A stretch of DNA of 64,000 nucleotides from Stenotrophomonas sp. Iso1. Lineage in GTDB: Bacteria > Pseudomonadota > Gammaproteobacteria > Xanthomonadales > Xanthomonadaceae. The stretch lies in assembly GCF_027497995.1 (NCBI RefSeq), contig NZ_JAODBT010000002.1, forward strand, positions 248,001-312,000, read 5' to 3'. The notes under the pieces are model-generated. The model was given only the letters and a program-made list of their open reading frames with translations. It ran no database searches and was not told the origin of the DNA. Positions 26,455 to 35,600 of this stretch are shown one piece after another; within the stretch, counting starts at the first letter, position 1; each line of letters begins with the position of its first letter. Both the position numbers and the translations under genes were made by a program.

Positions 26455-26491
26455 ACAGAACAGGGCGCCAATGGCGCCCTGTTCTGTTTTT
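26455..26491. terminator. Strong bidirectional intrinsic terminator
   Basis: Sixteen-base perfect arms (acagaacagggcgcca / tggcgccctgttctgt) with a minimal loop, followed by T on the plus strand and on the minus strand by an A/T-rich run. It separates the convergent sensor gene and the DUF2798-like gene. Confidence 0.9.
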
Positions 26492-26522
26492 CAGGTGCGG
26501 CAACAGCCGCGAAGCTGCAGGA

Positions 26523-26792
26523 TCAGGCCGCTCGCACGAGTGCCGACGTTGCCTTGCGAACCACTGGCAGGAGCAACAGCAACACCGGGAATGCGATGAG
26601 CCACGAAATCCCCCAGGCGCCCAGCCACTGCGACGTGAGCTGGGGCGACATGCCGATGCTCTTGAGCGTGCTGATCAGCGACACGATGCAGGTCATCAAT
26701 ACCGATAGCAGTAGCGGCATGACCAGCGAGCCGTAGCGCACGGGAAGTTTGGGGATGCCAAGAAAATGGGTGGATGTGTTTGAAGCGTTCAC
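26523..26792 (-). CDS. DUF2798-like small membrane protein
   Basis: An 89-residue protein with two transmembrane helices (about residues 22-45 and 58-80; VMPLLLSVLMTCIVSLISTL and WLGAWGISWLIAFPVLLLLL), matching the DUF2798 architecture. GTG at 26792 is chosen as start because AAGGAG lies 8 bases upstream; the longer frame lacks a ribosome site. Function unknown. It is convergent with the PadR/sensor operon, sharing the terminator. Confidence 0.75.
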   Translation of the reverse strand: MNASNTSTHFLGIPKLPVRYGSLVMPLLLSVLMTCIVSLISTLKSIGMSPQLTSQWLGAWGISWLIAFPVLLLLLPVVRKATSALVRAA

Positions 26793-27092
26793 GAGTGATC
26801 TCCTTGATCCGGTCAAGCAAAGGCGCCTTTCACCCGCGAGCGGGCGAACAGCCCCGGCAGTGCCGGAGATGGTGGGCGCGTTGGTTGACGTGAACGCTTA
26901 CGGCCGTCGCGAGACCCGCGATGACGGCGGGAATGTTAGGAGTCGCGGCTGCGCCTGGCAAGAAGGGCGTGGCAGATATTCTGTAGTTGCGGCGTTCTCT
27001 TGAGTTACTGGTTGGGCTATTTCGCAGCCCACACCGCGCCTGTGAATGGCTGCAGAGTTTGAATGCCCACTTACCCGCAACACCGCGTCGGC

Positions 27093-27120
27093 TTGACTCG
27101 GCGGTTTCAATTTCTAGAAT
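27093..27120 (+). promoter_or_regulatory. Sigma-70 promoter of the TetR-SMR operon
   Basis: TTGACT (27093-27098) and TAGAAT (27115-27120) with a 16-base spacer, close to consensus. The palindromic operator starts at the last base of the -10 box and covers the expected transcription start. Confidence 0.8.
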
Positions 27121-27136
27121 GACTGACAGTCAGTCA
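27120..27136. promoter_or_regulatory. TetR-type operator palindrome
   Basis: TGACTGACaGTCAGTCA is a perfect 8-1-8 palindrome placed directly downstream of the -10 box and 15 bases before the regulator's ATG. Position and form fit autorepression by the TetR protein, with inducer-controlled expression of the two SMR genes. Confidence 0.85.
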
Positions 27137-27151
27137 GTAAGTTCCGAGTTC

Positions 27152-27730
27152 ATGGACAAACGCACCACCATCATCGAGGCCGCCATTGCCGTGTTCGGCG
27201 AAAAGGGTGTGGAGAAAACCACGGTCTCGGACATCGTCAAACGTGCGGGCATCGCACAGGGCACCTACTACCTGTACTTCCCGTCACGGCTGGCGGTGAT
27301 GGGCGGCATTGCCGAGCACGTGGTCGCACGGATGCTGCAGCGTCTGCATGCGCAACTGGACGGGCTGTCGCCGGCTGCGCAACTGGACGCATTGGCCGGC
27401 GCGATCTTCGCGGTGGTGGAAGAGCAGCATCAAGTGGTGGCGCTGCTGTACAGCGGTATGACCCAGACCGATGAAATGCGGCGCTGGGAAGCCATCTACG
27501 CCCCGCTGTACGACTGGCTGCAGCAGGTACTGGAACAGGCCCGTGCCGAAGGCGCAGTGGTTGGCAATGTGCAGCCGCGTTATGCGGCCAGGGTACTGGT
27601 CGGTGCCATCGAAGCAGCGGCCGAGCAGGTGCACCTGTACGCAGCGACTGCGCCGGATGAAGCGCGTGCGCATCGCGCGGAGCTGGAACGCTTCATCCGT
27701 GCTGGCCTGGGCCGCGATCAGGCCCTTTAA
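27152..27730 (+). CDS. TetR/AcrR-family repressor
   Basis: A 192-residue TetR regulator. The N-terminal helix-turn-helix is typical (AAIAVFGEKGVEKTTVSDIV, then GIAQGTYYLYFPSR). The all-helical C-terminal domain should bind a ligand, probably a cationic compound exported by the neighbouring SMR pump (inference from context). ATG 27152 leaves the operator upstream of the gene; an in-frame ATG at 27119 would overlap the -10 box and is unlikely. SMR genes follow after 45 bases in the same direction. Confidence 0.9.
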   Translation: MDKRTTIIEAAIAVFGEKGVEKTTVSDIVKRAGIAQGTYYLYFPSRLAVMGGIAEHVVARMLQRLHAQLDGLSPAAQLDALAGAIFAVVEEQHQVVALLYSGMTQTDEMRRWEAIYAPLYDWLQQVLEQARAEGAVVGNVQPRYAARVLVGAIEAAAEQVHLYAATAPDEARAHRAELERFIRAGLGRDQAL

Positions 27731-27775
27731 TTCATCGCGTGACTGCGCGATGCAGACAACAACGAGGAGAATCAC

Positions 27776-28129
27776 ATGGCCGGAAAAGGCTGGTTTTACG
27801 TGGCCCTGACCTGCCTGTTCGAGCTGGTCTGGGTGTACGGCTTCAACGTGGCAACCGCATGGTGGCATTGGATACCGATCATCGCGGTGATCTTGGTGGA
27901 CTTCCAATGGTTGGCGCGCGCCTGCGAAACGCTGCCGACCGGTACGGTGTATGCGGTGTTCGCTGCCGTGGGCACGGTGGGTGCTGCTTTGATGGATATC
28001 TTTCTGTTCGATGGCAGCTTTAGCGTTGCCAAGGGTGCTTTCATGGCGCTATTGGTGGTGGGTGTGATCGCGCTGAAGCTCGCCGACGGCAAGACAGACA
28101 GCGCCGGTGCTGCCGGTCAGGGAGGCTGA
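27776..28129 (+). CDS. SMR-family multidrug efflux subunit (pair, first gene)
   Basis: A 117-residue four-helix SMR protein. The essential membrane-embedded Glu is in TM1 (CLFELVWVYGFNVA). The Trp-rich second helix and a GTVYAVFAAVGTVGAALMD segment correspond to the conserved G-x-A-Y-A motif of the family. AGGAG precedes the ATG. The next gene is a second SMR subunit one base downstream, so a hetero-oligomeric paired SMR pump (EbrAB/YkkCD style) is likely. Substrate unknown: quaternary cations or guanidinium derivatives are possible. Confidence 0.88.
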   Translation: MAGKGWFYVALTCLFELVWVYGFNVATAWWHWIPIIAVILVDFQWLARACETLPTGTVYAVFAAVGTVGAALMDIFLFDGSFSVAKGAFMALLVVGVIALKLADGKTDSAGAAGQGG

Positions 28130-28130
28130 C

Positions 28131-28445
28131 ATGGGTTGGTTTTTGGTAGTGGCCGCCGCACTGATGGAAACGCTGGGCGTGATTGGCCTTAAGCGCTACA
28201 GCTTGCGCAAGAATGCGCTCAATGCGTTGTTGTTCTTCGGCGGTTTTGGCGCATCGTTCGTGTTGTTGTACCAGTCGTTCCGCTACATCCAGCTCAGCGT
28301 GGCCTACGCCGTATGGATTGGCCTGGGCACTGCCGCAGCGGTACTGGTGAACATGCTGTTCTTCGGCGAGTCACGCAGCACCGCGCGGCTGCTCAGCCTT
28401 GGCGTCATCGTCATCGGCGTGGTGGGATTGAAAGCGGTGTCGTGA
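28131..28445 (+). CDS. SMR-family multidrug efflux subunit (pair, second gene)
   Basis: A 104-residue four-helix SMR protein with the catalytic Glu in TM1 (AALMETLGVIGLK) and the typical QLSVAYAVWIGLGTAAAVLV third helix. GGGAGG lies 5-10 bases before the ATG, and the start is one base after the first SMR stop. It probably inserts in the opposite orientation to its partner. An intrinsic terminator ends the operon at 28480. Confidence 0.9.
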   Translation: MGWFLVVAAALMETLGVIGLKRYSLRKNALNALLFFGGFGASFVLLYQSFRYIQLSVAYAVWIGLGTAAAVLVNMLFFGESRSTARLLSLGVIVIGVVGLKAVS

Positions 28446-28449
28446 ATGT

Positions 28450-28480
28450 AAAAGCCCCGGTGATTGCCGAGGCTTTTTTT
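28450..28480 (+). terminator. Rho-independent terminator of the TetR-SMR operon
   Basis: Stem aaaagcc-c-cgg / ccg-a-ggctttt (one mismatch) followed by a run of seven T, five bases after the stop codon. Confidence 0.8.
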
Positions 28481-28504
28481 GCGAGGCGATGCTTGATCGC
28501 GCAT

Positions 28505-28747
28505 CCCTTCTCCCGTTTACCGGAGAAAGTGCCCCGTAACGGCGGATGAGGGGATTTTGAGCACTTGAGCTTTTCGTCTTAACAGAAGGCTTCGGTCGAT
28601 ATCTCGCCAAGCCCACGAGCACTGCTTCGATCTTCCCCTCACTCCAACCCCCGCTCCTCGGCCCTTGCGTTTCCGCAAGGGCGCTCACCGGGCTGCCAAC
28701 CAAGGGTTCGCAAACAGCCCGTTTCGCCCCGCAGGCGGGAGAGGGGC
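28505..28747. repeat. Intergenic repeat with CTTCTCCCG / CGGGAGAGGGG ends
   Basis: Left end carries CCCTTCTCCCGTTTACCGG and GGCGGATGAGGGG. The right end carries CCCCTCACTCC and a CCCCGCAGGCGGGAGAGGGG palindrome. It is a diverged, longer relative of the element at 57888. Such 'CTCTCCCGC...GCGGGAGAGGGG' elements are dispersed between genes in Stenotrophomonas, Xanthomonas and Pseudomonas and encode no protein. It fills the gap between the SMR operon and the PHB depolymerase gene. Confidence 0.6.
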
Positions 28748-28771
28748 TTTCAGAGAGCAGTGCCTAAACCC

Positions 28772-30094
28772 TCAGCGCTGCGTGCGACGACGCAGCGGGG
28801 TGACGTTGCTAGGGGTGCTTGCGGCTTTCTTGCTCTTCTTCGCTGCCGTTGGTTGCGACTGTGCGATGAAGAAATCACGCATCTTCGGATACACCACCTC
28901 GCGCCAGCGACGGCCGCTGAAAATGCCGTAGTGACCGGCGCCTTCAACGATGAAGTGGTTGCGGCGCGAAGCCGGAATACCGGTACACAGTGCTTGTGCG
29001 GCTTCGGTCTGGCCGAGGCCGGCGATGTCGTCCAGCTCGCCTTCGATGCTCAGCAGGGCGGTGTCGCGGATTGCTGAAGGATCCACGCGCTCACCACGGA
29101 CATACCACTCGCCGCGCGGCAGCAGGAACTCCTGGAACACCACGCGAATGGTGTCCAGATAGAACTTCGCCGGCATGTCCAGCACCGCGTTGTATTCGTC
29201 GTAGAAATGGCGATGCGCGTTGGCATCGCTCATGTCGCCCTTGACCAGGTCGGTGTAGAAATCCCAATGCGACATCAGGTGGCGGCTGGGATTCATCGCC
29301 ATGAAACCGGCGTGCTGCAGGAAGCCCGGATACACACGACGACCCTGGCCCGGGTAGGGCGCCGGGATGGTGTGGATGACGTTGTTCTCGAACCATGACA
29401 GCGGATTGCGCGTGGCCAGGTTGTTGACCGCAGTCGGACTGCAACGGGCATCGATCGGGCCGCCCATCATCACCAGCGAGCGCGGTGTGGGCTCGCCACG
29501 GCTGGCCATCAGCGACACGGCGGCAAGTACCGGCACGGTCGGCTGGCAGACGCTCACCACGTGCACGTTGTCGGCACCGAGGTGACGGATGAATTCCTGC
29601 ACGTACTCGATGTAATCGTCCAGGCCGAACTCACCTTTTTCCACCGGCACCATGCGCGCATCCACCCAATCGGTGACATAGACGCGGTGGTCACGCAGCA
29701 GCGTGCGCACGGTGTCGCGCAGCAGCGTAGCGTGGTGGCCGGACAACGGCGCTACCACCAGCACGGCAGGCTGTGCGAGCAGGGCTTCAACCTTGGAGGT
29801 GTCGTTGCTGTGGCGCTTGAAGCGCAGCAGCTTGCAGAACGGTTTTTCCATTTCCGTGAGCTGGGCAATGGGGACGATTTCGCCATCCAGCTCCAGCTCA
29901 TGGATGCCCCACTCGGGCTTCTCGTAATCCTTGCCGAGGCGGTGGAACAACTCGTTCATCGCGGCGAAGCGATCGGCACCCGGCATGGCTGACCACCAAT
30001 GCCCCGGTTGGTTGAAAAACGCCGCGTTGGCTTGCGCCTGGTGAACCCAGGGCGCGAGCAGGTTGCGGGTCAACTCATGCAGGTTATAAAGCAT
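28772..30094 (-). CDS. phaZ: Intracellular poly(3-hydroxybutyrate) depolymerase
   Basis: A 440-residue protein matching the intracellular PhaZ1 type. The nucleophile is a cysteine in HVVSVCQPTVP at residue 183, the position and motif of the Cys-type depolymerase of Cupriavidus. The conserved oxyanion-region segment APLSGHHATLLRD, the ASP-containing SIEGELDDIAG region and the late GAGHYGIFSGRRWR (catalytic His) are also present. The C-terminus ends in a basic tail (KKSKKAA). It degrades stored PHB granules or oligomers. No synthase gene (phaC) is in this window. Confidence 0.88.
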   Translation of the reverse strand: MLYNLHELTRNLLAPWVHQAQANAAFFNQPGHWWSAMPGADRFAAMNELFHRLGKDYEKPEWGIHELELDGEIVPIAQLTEMEKPFCKLLRFKRHSNDTSKVEALLAQPAVLVVAPLSGHHATLLRDTVRTLLRDHRVYVTDWVDARMVPVEKGEFGLDDYIEYVQEFIRHLGADNVHVVSVCQPTVPVLAAVSLMASRGEPTPRSLVMMGGPIDARCSPTAVNNLATRNPLSWFENNVIHTIPAPYPGQGRRVYPGFLQHAGFMAMNPSRHLMSHWDFYTDLVKGDMSDANAHRHFYDEYNAVLDMPAKFYLDTIRVVFQEFLLPRGEWYVRGERVDPSAIRDTALLSIEGELDDIAGLGQTEAAQALCTGIPASRRNHFIVEGAGHYGIFSGRRWREVVYPKMRDFFIAQSQPTAAKKSKKAASTPSNVTPLRRRTQR

Positions 30095-30151
30095 AGAGAT
30101 GCAATATGTATGGTCATATGGTGCTTCGCAGCATAGCGCAATCGAGCGGCA

Positions 30152-30174
30152 GCGGCGTTAAGCGTTAACGCCGC
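30152..30174 (-). terminator. Hairpin after the methyltransferase stop codon
   Basis: Perfect 10-bp arms (gcggcgttaa / ttaacgccgc) with a 3-base loop, five bases beyond the minus-strand stop codon. A T-tract is lacking, so termination efficiency is uncertain. Confidence 0.5.
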
Positions 30175-30178
30175 CTAT

Positions 30179-30775
30179 TCAGCGGGTTTGCTCAAGCGCG
30201 GCGATGTCGTCGCTGATGGCTGGCCCCAGCCAGCAGTGCGAGCCCACCGAACGGAAGCCAACCTGCTGCAACTGGCGTCGGTACCAGCTCGCTGGGCGCT
30301 TCTGGAAGCCATCGTGGTCACCGTGGAAATCGTCCTCAGCGGTGAAGGTTTCCAGGAAGGCGACACCGCCACAGAGCTCGGCGAGGCCTTCAATCCCCTG
30401 GCGCAGTTCACGGCTGGGTACGTAATGCATTACGTCCGAGCAGATCAGCAGATCCACCGGTGCGCATGGGCGCAACCATTGGAAATCGCCGAAGCGGGCC
30501 AGGTGCATGTCGCGGGTGCGGCCGTAGCGGCGTACCGCGTATTCGCTGCTGTCAAAGCCCATGTACTGCACCTTGGGGCGCAGTTTGAGGAGCGGCGCAC
30601 GCCAAGCGGCTTCACCGCAGCCGATATCCAGCACGCTGCGGATGGGGCGTTCGAGGTAATACTCCGCGCTGGCAACGGCCAGCTGCACCTTGCGGGCCAG
30701 GCGTGCTGCGCCGCCGATATCACCGCGTCGGTACCAGCGTTGGAAATAGGCGGCGTCGTACTGCTTGTCCTGCAT
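30179..30775 (-). CDS. Class I SAM-dependent methyltransferase
   Basis: A 198-residue Rossmann-fold methyltransferase. Motif I is SVLDIGCGEAAW, motif II includes YMGFDSSEYAVRRYG, and post-motif CSDVMHYVPSRELRQGIEGL carries the methyltransferase-11/12 signature. The substrate is unknown. The start MQDKQYDAAYFQRWYRRGD is typical of this subfamily. It is divergent from hemJ (64 bases between starts) and is followed by a hairpin. Confidence 0.88.
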   Translation of the reverse strand: MQDKQYDAAYFQRWYRRGDIGGAARLARKVQLAVASAEYYLERPIRSVLDIGCGEAAWRAPLLKLRPKVQYMGFDSSEYAVRRYGRTRDMHLARFGDFQWLRPCAPVDLLICSDVMHYVPSRELRQGIEGLAELCGGVAFLETFTAEDDFHGDHDGFQKRPASWYRRQLQQVGFRSVGSHCWLGPAISDDIAALEQTR

Positions 30776-30838
30776 GTGCGTGTCTTGTGTGGATGGGTGA
30801 AAATGGCGCTCATCCTACGCCGCCGCTGGAGCACATGC

Positions 30839-31294
30839 ATGCAGTCTTATTTCTGGGTCAAGACCTTCCATCTGGTGTTCGTGGTCGCGTGGATGGCGGC
30901 GGTGTTCTACCTGCCGCGGATCCTGGTCAACATTGCCGAGGCATCGGGCCAGCAAGCCGTGGTTGAACGGCTGCAGCTGATGGGCAAGCGCTTGTACGGT
31001 TTTGGTCACAGCATGTTCGGCATTGCCTTCCTGCTGGGCCTGGTGCTGTGGCTGGGTTACAAGGTGCTGCCGGATTTCCCGACCATGGTCGCGCCGGGGG
31101 CTGCCGGTTGGCTGCATGCCAAGCTGGGTCTGGTGATGCTGCTGCTGGTGTATTTCATCTTCACCGGCCGCTGGTTGAAGGGCACGCTGAAGGGCAAGAC
31201 ACTGCCGTCCTCGCGTGCGCTGCGTTGGTTCAATGAGTTGCCGCTGGTGTTGTTCATTGCCATTGTTTACTTGGTGCTGGCCAAGCCGTTCTGA
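30839..31294 (+). CDS. hemJ: Protoporphyrinogen oxidase HemJ (CopD/UPF0093-type)
   Basis: A 151-residue four-to-five-helix membrane protein of the HemJ family, converting protoporphyrinogen IX to protoporphyrin IX. The conserved histidine in TM1 (VKTFHLVFVVAWMAAVFYLP) and the LMGKRLYGFGH loop are visible, ending with PLVLFIAIVYLVLAKPF. The start at 30839 (MQSYFWVKTF) is the normal family N-terminus. The upstream part of the same frame is antisense to the methyltransferase gene and is rejected. Family placement is firm; the enzymatic role is inferred from characterised HemJ. Confidence 0.82.
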   Translation: MQSYFWVKTFHLVFVVAWMAAVFYLPRILVNIAEASGQQAVVERLQLMGKRLYGFGHSMFGIAFLLGLVLWLGYKVLPDFPTMVAPGAAGWLHAKLGLVMLLLVYFIFTGRWLKGTLKGKTLPSSRALRWFNELPLVLFIAIVYLVLAKPF

Positions 31295-31448
31295 ACCTGT
31301 AGGCCTTTAGCAGCGACTTTGCTTGCGCAGCCGATGAGCTGAGCGGCTGCAAGCGTTGCTGCAATGGCAGAATGCGAGAGGGCAGTTTGTGCTGACGCCG
31401 GATGCCGCATTGGCTTCGCGCCCCAACCGACGCGGGAATCTGAAATGC

Positions 31449-31474
31449 AAAAGGCCGGCAATGCCGGCCTTTTT
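31449..31474 (+). terminator. Intrinsic terminator downstream of hemJ
   Basis: Twelve-base arms (aaaaggccggca / tgccggcctttt) with a one-base nominal loop, followed by T. It lies about 155 bases after the hemJ stop codon. Confidence 0.7.
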
Positions 31475-31604
31475 CTATTTCGCATTGCTTACTGCTCGGT
31501 GTCGCGCAGCCGAGCATGCGTTGCCACCGGTGTGCTCGCCGGGTTTCGAATCCTGGGTTCGTAAGCGACCCGTTTCATTTCGCGATGGCAGCTACTTGCG
31601 GGCA

Positions 31605-31634
31605 AAAAGAAGGCCGGCAATGCCAGCCTTCTTT
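31605..31634 (-). terminator. Intrinsic terminator of accA
   Basis: Arms aaagaaggc-c-ggca / tgcc-a-gccttcttt with one mismatch; on the minus strand the hairpin is followed by five T. It has almost the same core as the terminator at 31449, which suggests a local duplication. The 190 bases between the two show no gene. Confidence 0.75.
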
Positions 31635-31655
31635 ATCAACAGTGCAAGGGCTGGC

Positions 31656-32615
31656 TTACGCCGCCTCGTAGGCACCATAGCTGCGCAGGCGCTTGTAGCG
31701 CTGCTCCAGCAGCTCTTCCACGCTCAGCTTTTCCAGCGCATCCAGCTCGTTGAGCAGGACGGCCTTCAGGCGCTTGCCCATTTGTGTGGGATTACGATGC
31801 GCGCCGCCGATTGGCTCGCGGATCATCTTGTCGATCAGGCCCAGACTCTTCAGGCGCGGGGCAGTCATGCCCAGTTGCTCGGCAGCGTCCTTGGCCTTGC
31901 CAGCGTCCTTCCAAAGGATGGAGGCACAGCCTTCCGGGCTGATGGTGGAGTACACGCTGTATTCCAGCATCAAAGTGCGGTCGCCGACGCCCAGCGCCAG
32001 TGCGCCGCCGGAACCGCCTTCACCGATCACCGTGCAGATCACCGGTACTTTCAGTTCGGCCATTTCCATCAGGTTGCGGGCGATGGCTTCGGACTGGCCG
32101 CGCTCTTCGGCATCAATGCCCGGCCATGCGCCAGCGGTGTCGATCAAAGTCAGCACCGGCAGCTTGAAGCGCTCGGCCATCTTCATCAGACGCAGTGCCT
32201 TGCGGTAGCCCTCGGGCTTGGGCATGCCGAAGTTGCGGCGCACCTTTTCCTTGGTATCGCGGCCTTTCTGGTGGCCGATCAGCATCACTGAACGGCCGCC
32301 GATGCGGGCCAGGCCGCCGACGATGGCTTTGTCATCGGAGAAGGCGCGGTCGCCAGCCAGCTCCTGGAACTCATCACAGAAGATACGGATGTAGTCCAGC
32401 GGGTACGGACGCGACGGGTGGCGGGCCACCTGCAGTACCTGCCACGAGGAAAGGTTGCGGAAGATCTGCGCGGTACGCAGCCGCAGCTTGCCTTCCAGCG
32501 CCTTCACCTCGGCATCGACATTGACCGCCGGCCCCGCGCTGGCACTGCGCAGGTCCTTGATCTTGGATTCCAGATCAGCGATGGGTTGCTCGAAGTCGAG
32601 GTAGTTCGGATTCAT
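31656..32615 (-). CDS. accA: Acetyl-CoA carboxylase carboxyltransferase subunit alpha
   Basis: A 319-residue protein matching AccA over its full length, with [39 protein letters not shown] and [17 protein letters not shown]. With AccD it transfers the carboxyl group from carboxybiotin to acetyl-CoA, giving malonyl-CoA for fatty acid synthesis. It is the last gene of the minus-strand block, 74 bases after dnaE, and ends at its own terminator. Confidence 0.97.
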   Translation of the reverse strand: MNPNYLDFEQPIADLESKIKDLRSASAGPAVNVDAEVKALEGKLRLRTAQIFRNLSSWQVLQVARHPSRPYPLDYIRIFCDEFQELAGDRAFSDDKAIVGGLARIGGRSVMLIGHQKGRDTKEKVRRNFGMPKPEGYRKALRLMKMAERFKLPVLTLIDTAGAWPGIDAEERGQSEAIARNLMEMAELKVPVICTVIGEGGSGGALALGVGDRTLMLEYSVYSTISPEGCASILWKDAGKAKDAAEQLGMTAPRLKSLGLIDKMIREPIGGAHRNPTQMGKRLKAVLLNELDALEKLSVEELLEQRYKRLRSYGAYEAA

Positions 32616-32689
32616 CGAAAACCGTCATGAATTTTAAAGGAGGGAAGTGTAGCCGAACGCGCCCGGGCAACCCGTACGCGTCCGTTCGG

Positions 32690-35600
32690 TCAGTTGGCCC
32701 AGGGCGGGCTGTACTTGACCTTGACCCGGCGCACGGCCGGGTCTTCGCGCAGGGCGTCGAGCAGCTGCTTGCTGACCCGCACCGCGCCAGGGCCACCCAG
32801 GTCGAGCATGCCGGCGATGCTGCCGCTGGGCTTGCCGTTGAGCAGCAGGTCCAGACGCAGCGGGGTGCGGCCGGGGCGGGCGGTGGCGAGCAGGGCATCA
32901 ATGCGTTGCCAGGTGGGGCCGCCACGGCCATCCACCCGCAGCGACAGCCGCAGTGCATGGTCGGCGCACAGTTGCTCGTAATCCCAGCACTGGCGGATGC
33001 GCAGCGCGTAGCCGCCGTTGAATTCGTCTTCGCGCAGGCCGCCCTTGACCACCAGGATGCGGTCCTTGGTCATCAGGTGGCCGAATTCAGCCAGGCCATC
33101 GGTAAATGCGCTGCATTCCACACGGCCCTTGCCGTCTTCCAGCTGCATGAACACCTGGCTGTCGCCCTTGCGGCGCACGCCGACCACCATGCCGGCGAGG
33201 ATGACCGGCGACTCCTGGCGCCAGGCCCGCTTTTCGCCGTCCTTGGATGGGAAGGCCGGGGCGATGAGCTTGTCCAGCCCGCCCAGGTCGGTGCCGACCA
33301 GTTCCTTGACGTCGTCCGCGTACGGGTCGAACGGGTGGCCGCTGAGATAGAAGCCCAGCGTTTCGCGTTCACCGTTGAGCAGTTGGCCCAACGCCCATTC
33401 CTTGCTCTCGGGTAGATCGAGCTGGCGGGCGGTGCTGGCTGCATCGGGCGCGCCAAACAGCGAGTTCTGGCCGGACGCCTTTTCGCGGGCCATCTGGTCG
33501 GTGGCCTTGAGCACTTCCGGCAGCTGCAGCATCAACGTTGCGCGATTCTTGCCCAAGCCATCAAGCGCGCCGCAGTTGATCATGGCTTCCAGCGTGCGGC
33601 GGTTGAGCTTGCCTGACTCGATGCGCGTGCAGAAATCCAGCAGCGTGGCGTACTCGCCGCTGCGCTGACGTTCTTCGACCACCGCTTCGCACGCGCCCTG
33701 GCCGACGCCCTTGATGGCACCCAGACCGTAGCGGATGGTGTCGGCGTTGGCCGCTTCAAACATGTAGCAGGAATCGTTCACGCGCGGCGGCAGTACGGTC
33801 AGCCCGAGGTTGCGCACCTCGGCCAGGAAGCCCACCACTTTGTCGGTGTTGTCCATGTCCGAGGACAGCGTCGCGGCCATGAACTCGGCCGGGTAATGAC
33901 GCTTGAGCCATGCGGTCTGATAGCTGACCAGCGCATACGCGGCGGCGTGCGATTTGTTGAAACCGTAGCCGGCGAATTTTTCCATCAAGTCGAAGATGGC
34001 GTCGGCCTTGGCCTCGTTCACGCCGTCTTTGGCTGCGCCTTCGCGGAAAATTTCGCGGTGCTTGGCCATTTCCGCCGGCACCTTCTTACCCATCGCGCGG
34101 CGCAATAGATCGGCGCCGCCCAGCGAGTAGCCGCCGACGATCTGCGCCATCTGCATCACCTGCTCCTGGTACACCATGATGCCGTAGGTGTCTTTCAGGA
34201 TGGCTTCGGTACGCGGATCGGGATAGATGATTTCTTCCTGCCCGTGCTTACGCGCGTTGAAGGAGGGAATCAGGTCCATCGGGCCGGGGCGGTACAGCGA
34301 CACCAGCGCGATCAGGTCTTCGAAGCGGTCAGGGCGCGCATCTTTCAACAGCCGGCGCATGCCCGAGGATTCGAACTGGAACACCGCACCGGTATTGCCG
34401 TTGGCGAAAATGTCCTTGTAGGTCGGTGCGTCGTCCAGCGGTATCGCGGAAATATCGACCGGGGGAATGCCCGCGCGCTCATGGCGCTTGTTGATCGCCT
34501 TCACCGCCCAATCAATGATCGTCAACGTACGCAGGCCGAGGAAGTCGAACTTCACCAGGCCCACTTCTTCAACGTCGTTCTTGTCGAATTGAGTGACCGG
34601 GTTCTTGCCGAGCCCGCCTTCGTCATGTTCGGCGTACAGCGGGCAGAATTCACTCAGCGGCTCGGGACCGATGACCACGCCACCGGCATGCTTGCCGGCG
34701 TTGCGGGTGAGGTCTTCCAGTTGCAGCGCAAGGTCGATCAGGTCGCGGACGTCATCCTCGCTTTCATAGCGCGAGATCAACTCGGCGGATGCCATTTCCG
34801 AATTCGCGCCCTCCTTGCCCATGCCCAGCGCATCCTTCAAATGGATGCCGAGGATGTTGGGGATCAACTTGGAAACGCCGTCCACCAAGCCGTAAGGGAA
34901 GCCCAGCACGCGCCCGGTATCGCGCACCACAGCCTTCGCCGCCATGGTGCCGTAGGTGATGATCTGGCTGACGCGTTCGCGGCCGTACTTGCGCGCGACG
35001 TAGTCGATTACTTCATCGCGACGGTCCATGCAGAAGTCGATGTCGAAGTCGGGCATCGACACGCGTTCCGGGTTGAGGAATCGCTCGAACAGCAGGTTGT
35101 AGGGCAGGGGATCAAGATCGGTGATCTTCAGCGCCCACGCCACCAGCGAACCGGCACCCGAACCACGGCCGGGACCGATCGGAATACCTTGATTCTTACC
35201 CCATTGGATGAAGTCGGCCACGATCAGGAAGTAGCCGGGGAAGCCCATCTTGATGATGGTATTGAGTTCGAACTCCAGCCGCTCGACATAGTCTTCGCGG
35301 CTCATGCCCGGCGCCAGCGGGTTTTTCTGCAGGCGTTCGTCCAGACCGTCGCGCGAGATTTTCTGGATCCAGGTGTCCAGCGTTTCGTCGTCGGGCACCG
35401 GGTAGTTGGGCAGGAAGTAGGTGCCCAGCCGCATCTCGACGTTGCAGCGCTCTGCCAGCGCTCGCGTATTGTCGATGGCGTCGGGGATATCGGCGAACAG
35501 TTCGCACATTTCCTCCGGCGTCTTCAGGTACTGCTCGCGGCTGTAATCGCGCGGACGCTTGGGGTCGTCCAGCACGCGGCCGGTAGAGATGCACACGCGC

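Noticed and set aside
27776..28445. Guanidine (ykkC) riboswitch before the SMR genes
   Set aside because: The short spacer between TetR and the first SMR gene has no room for the motif, and regulation is explained by the TetR operator.
31540..31570. tRNA-like T-arm text (GGGTTTCGAATCCTGGG) between the two terminators
   Set aside because: No acceptor, D or anticodon arm can be folded around it and there is no CCA end; also no integrase nearby, so neither a tRNA nor a convincing attachment site.
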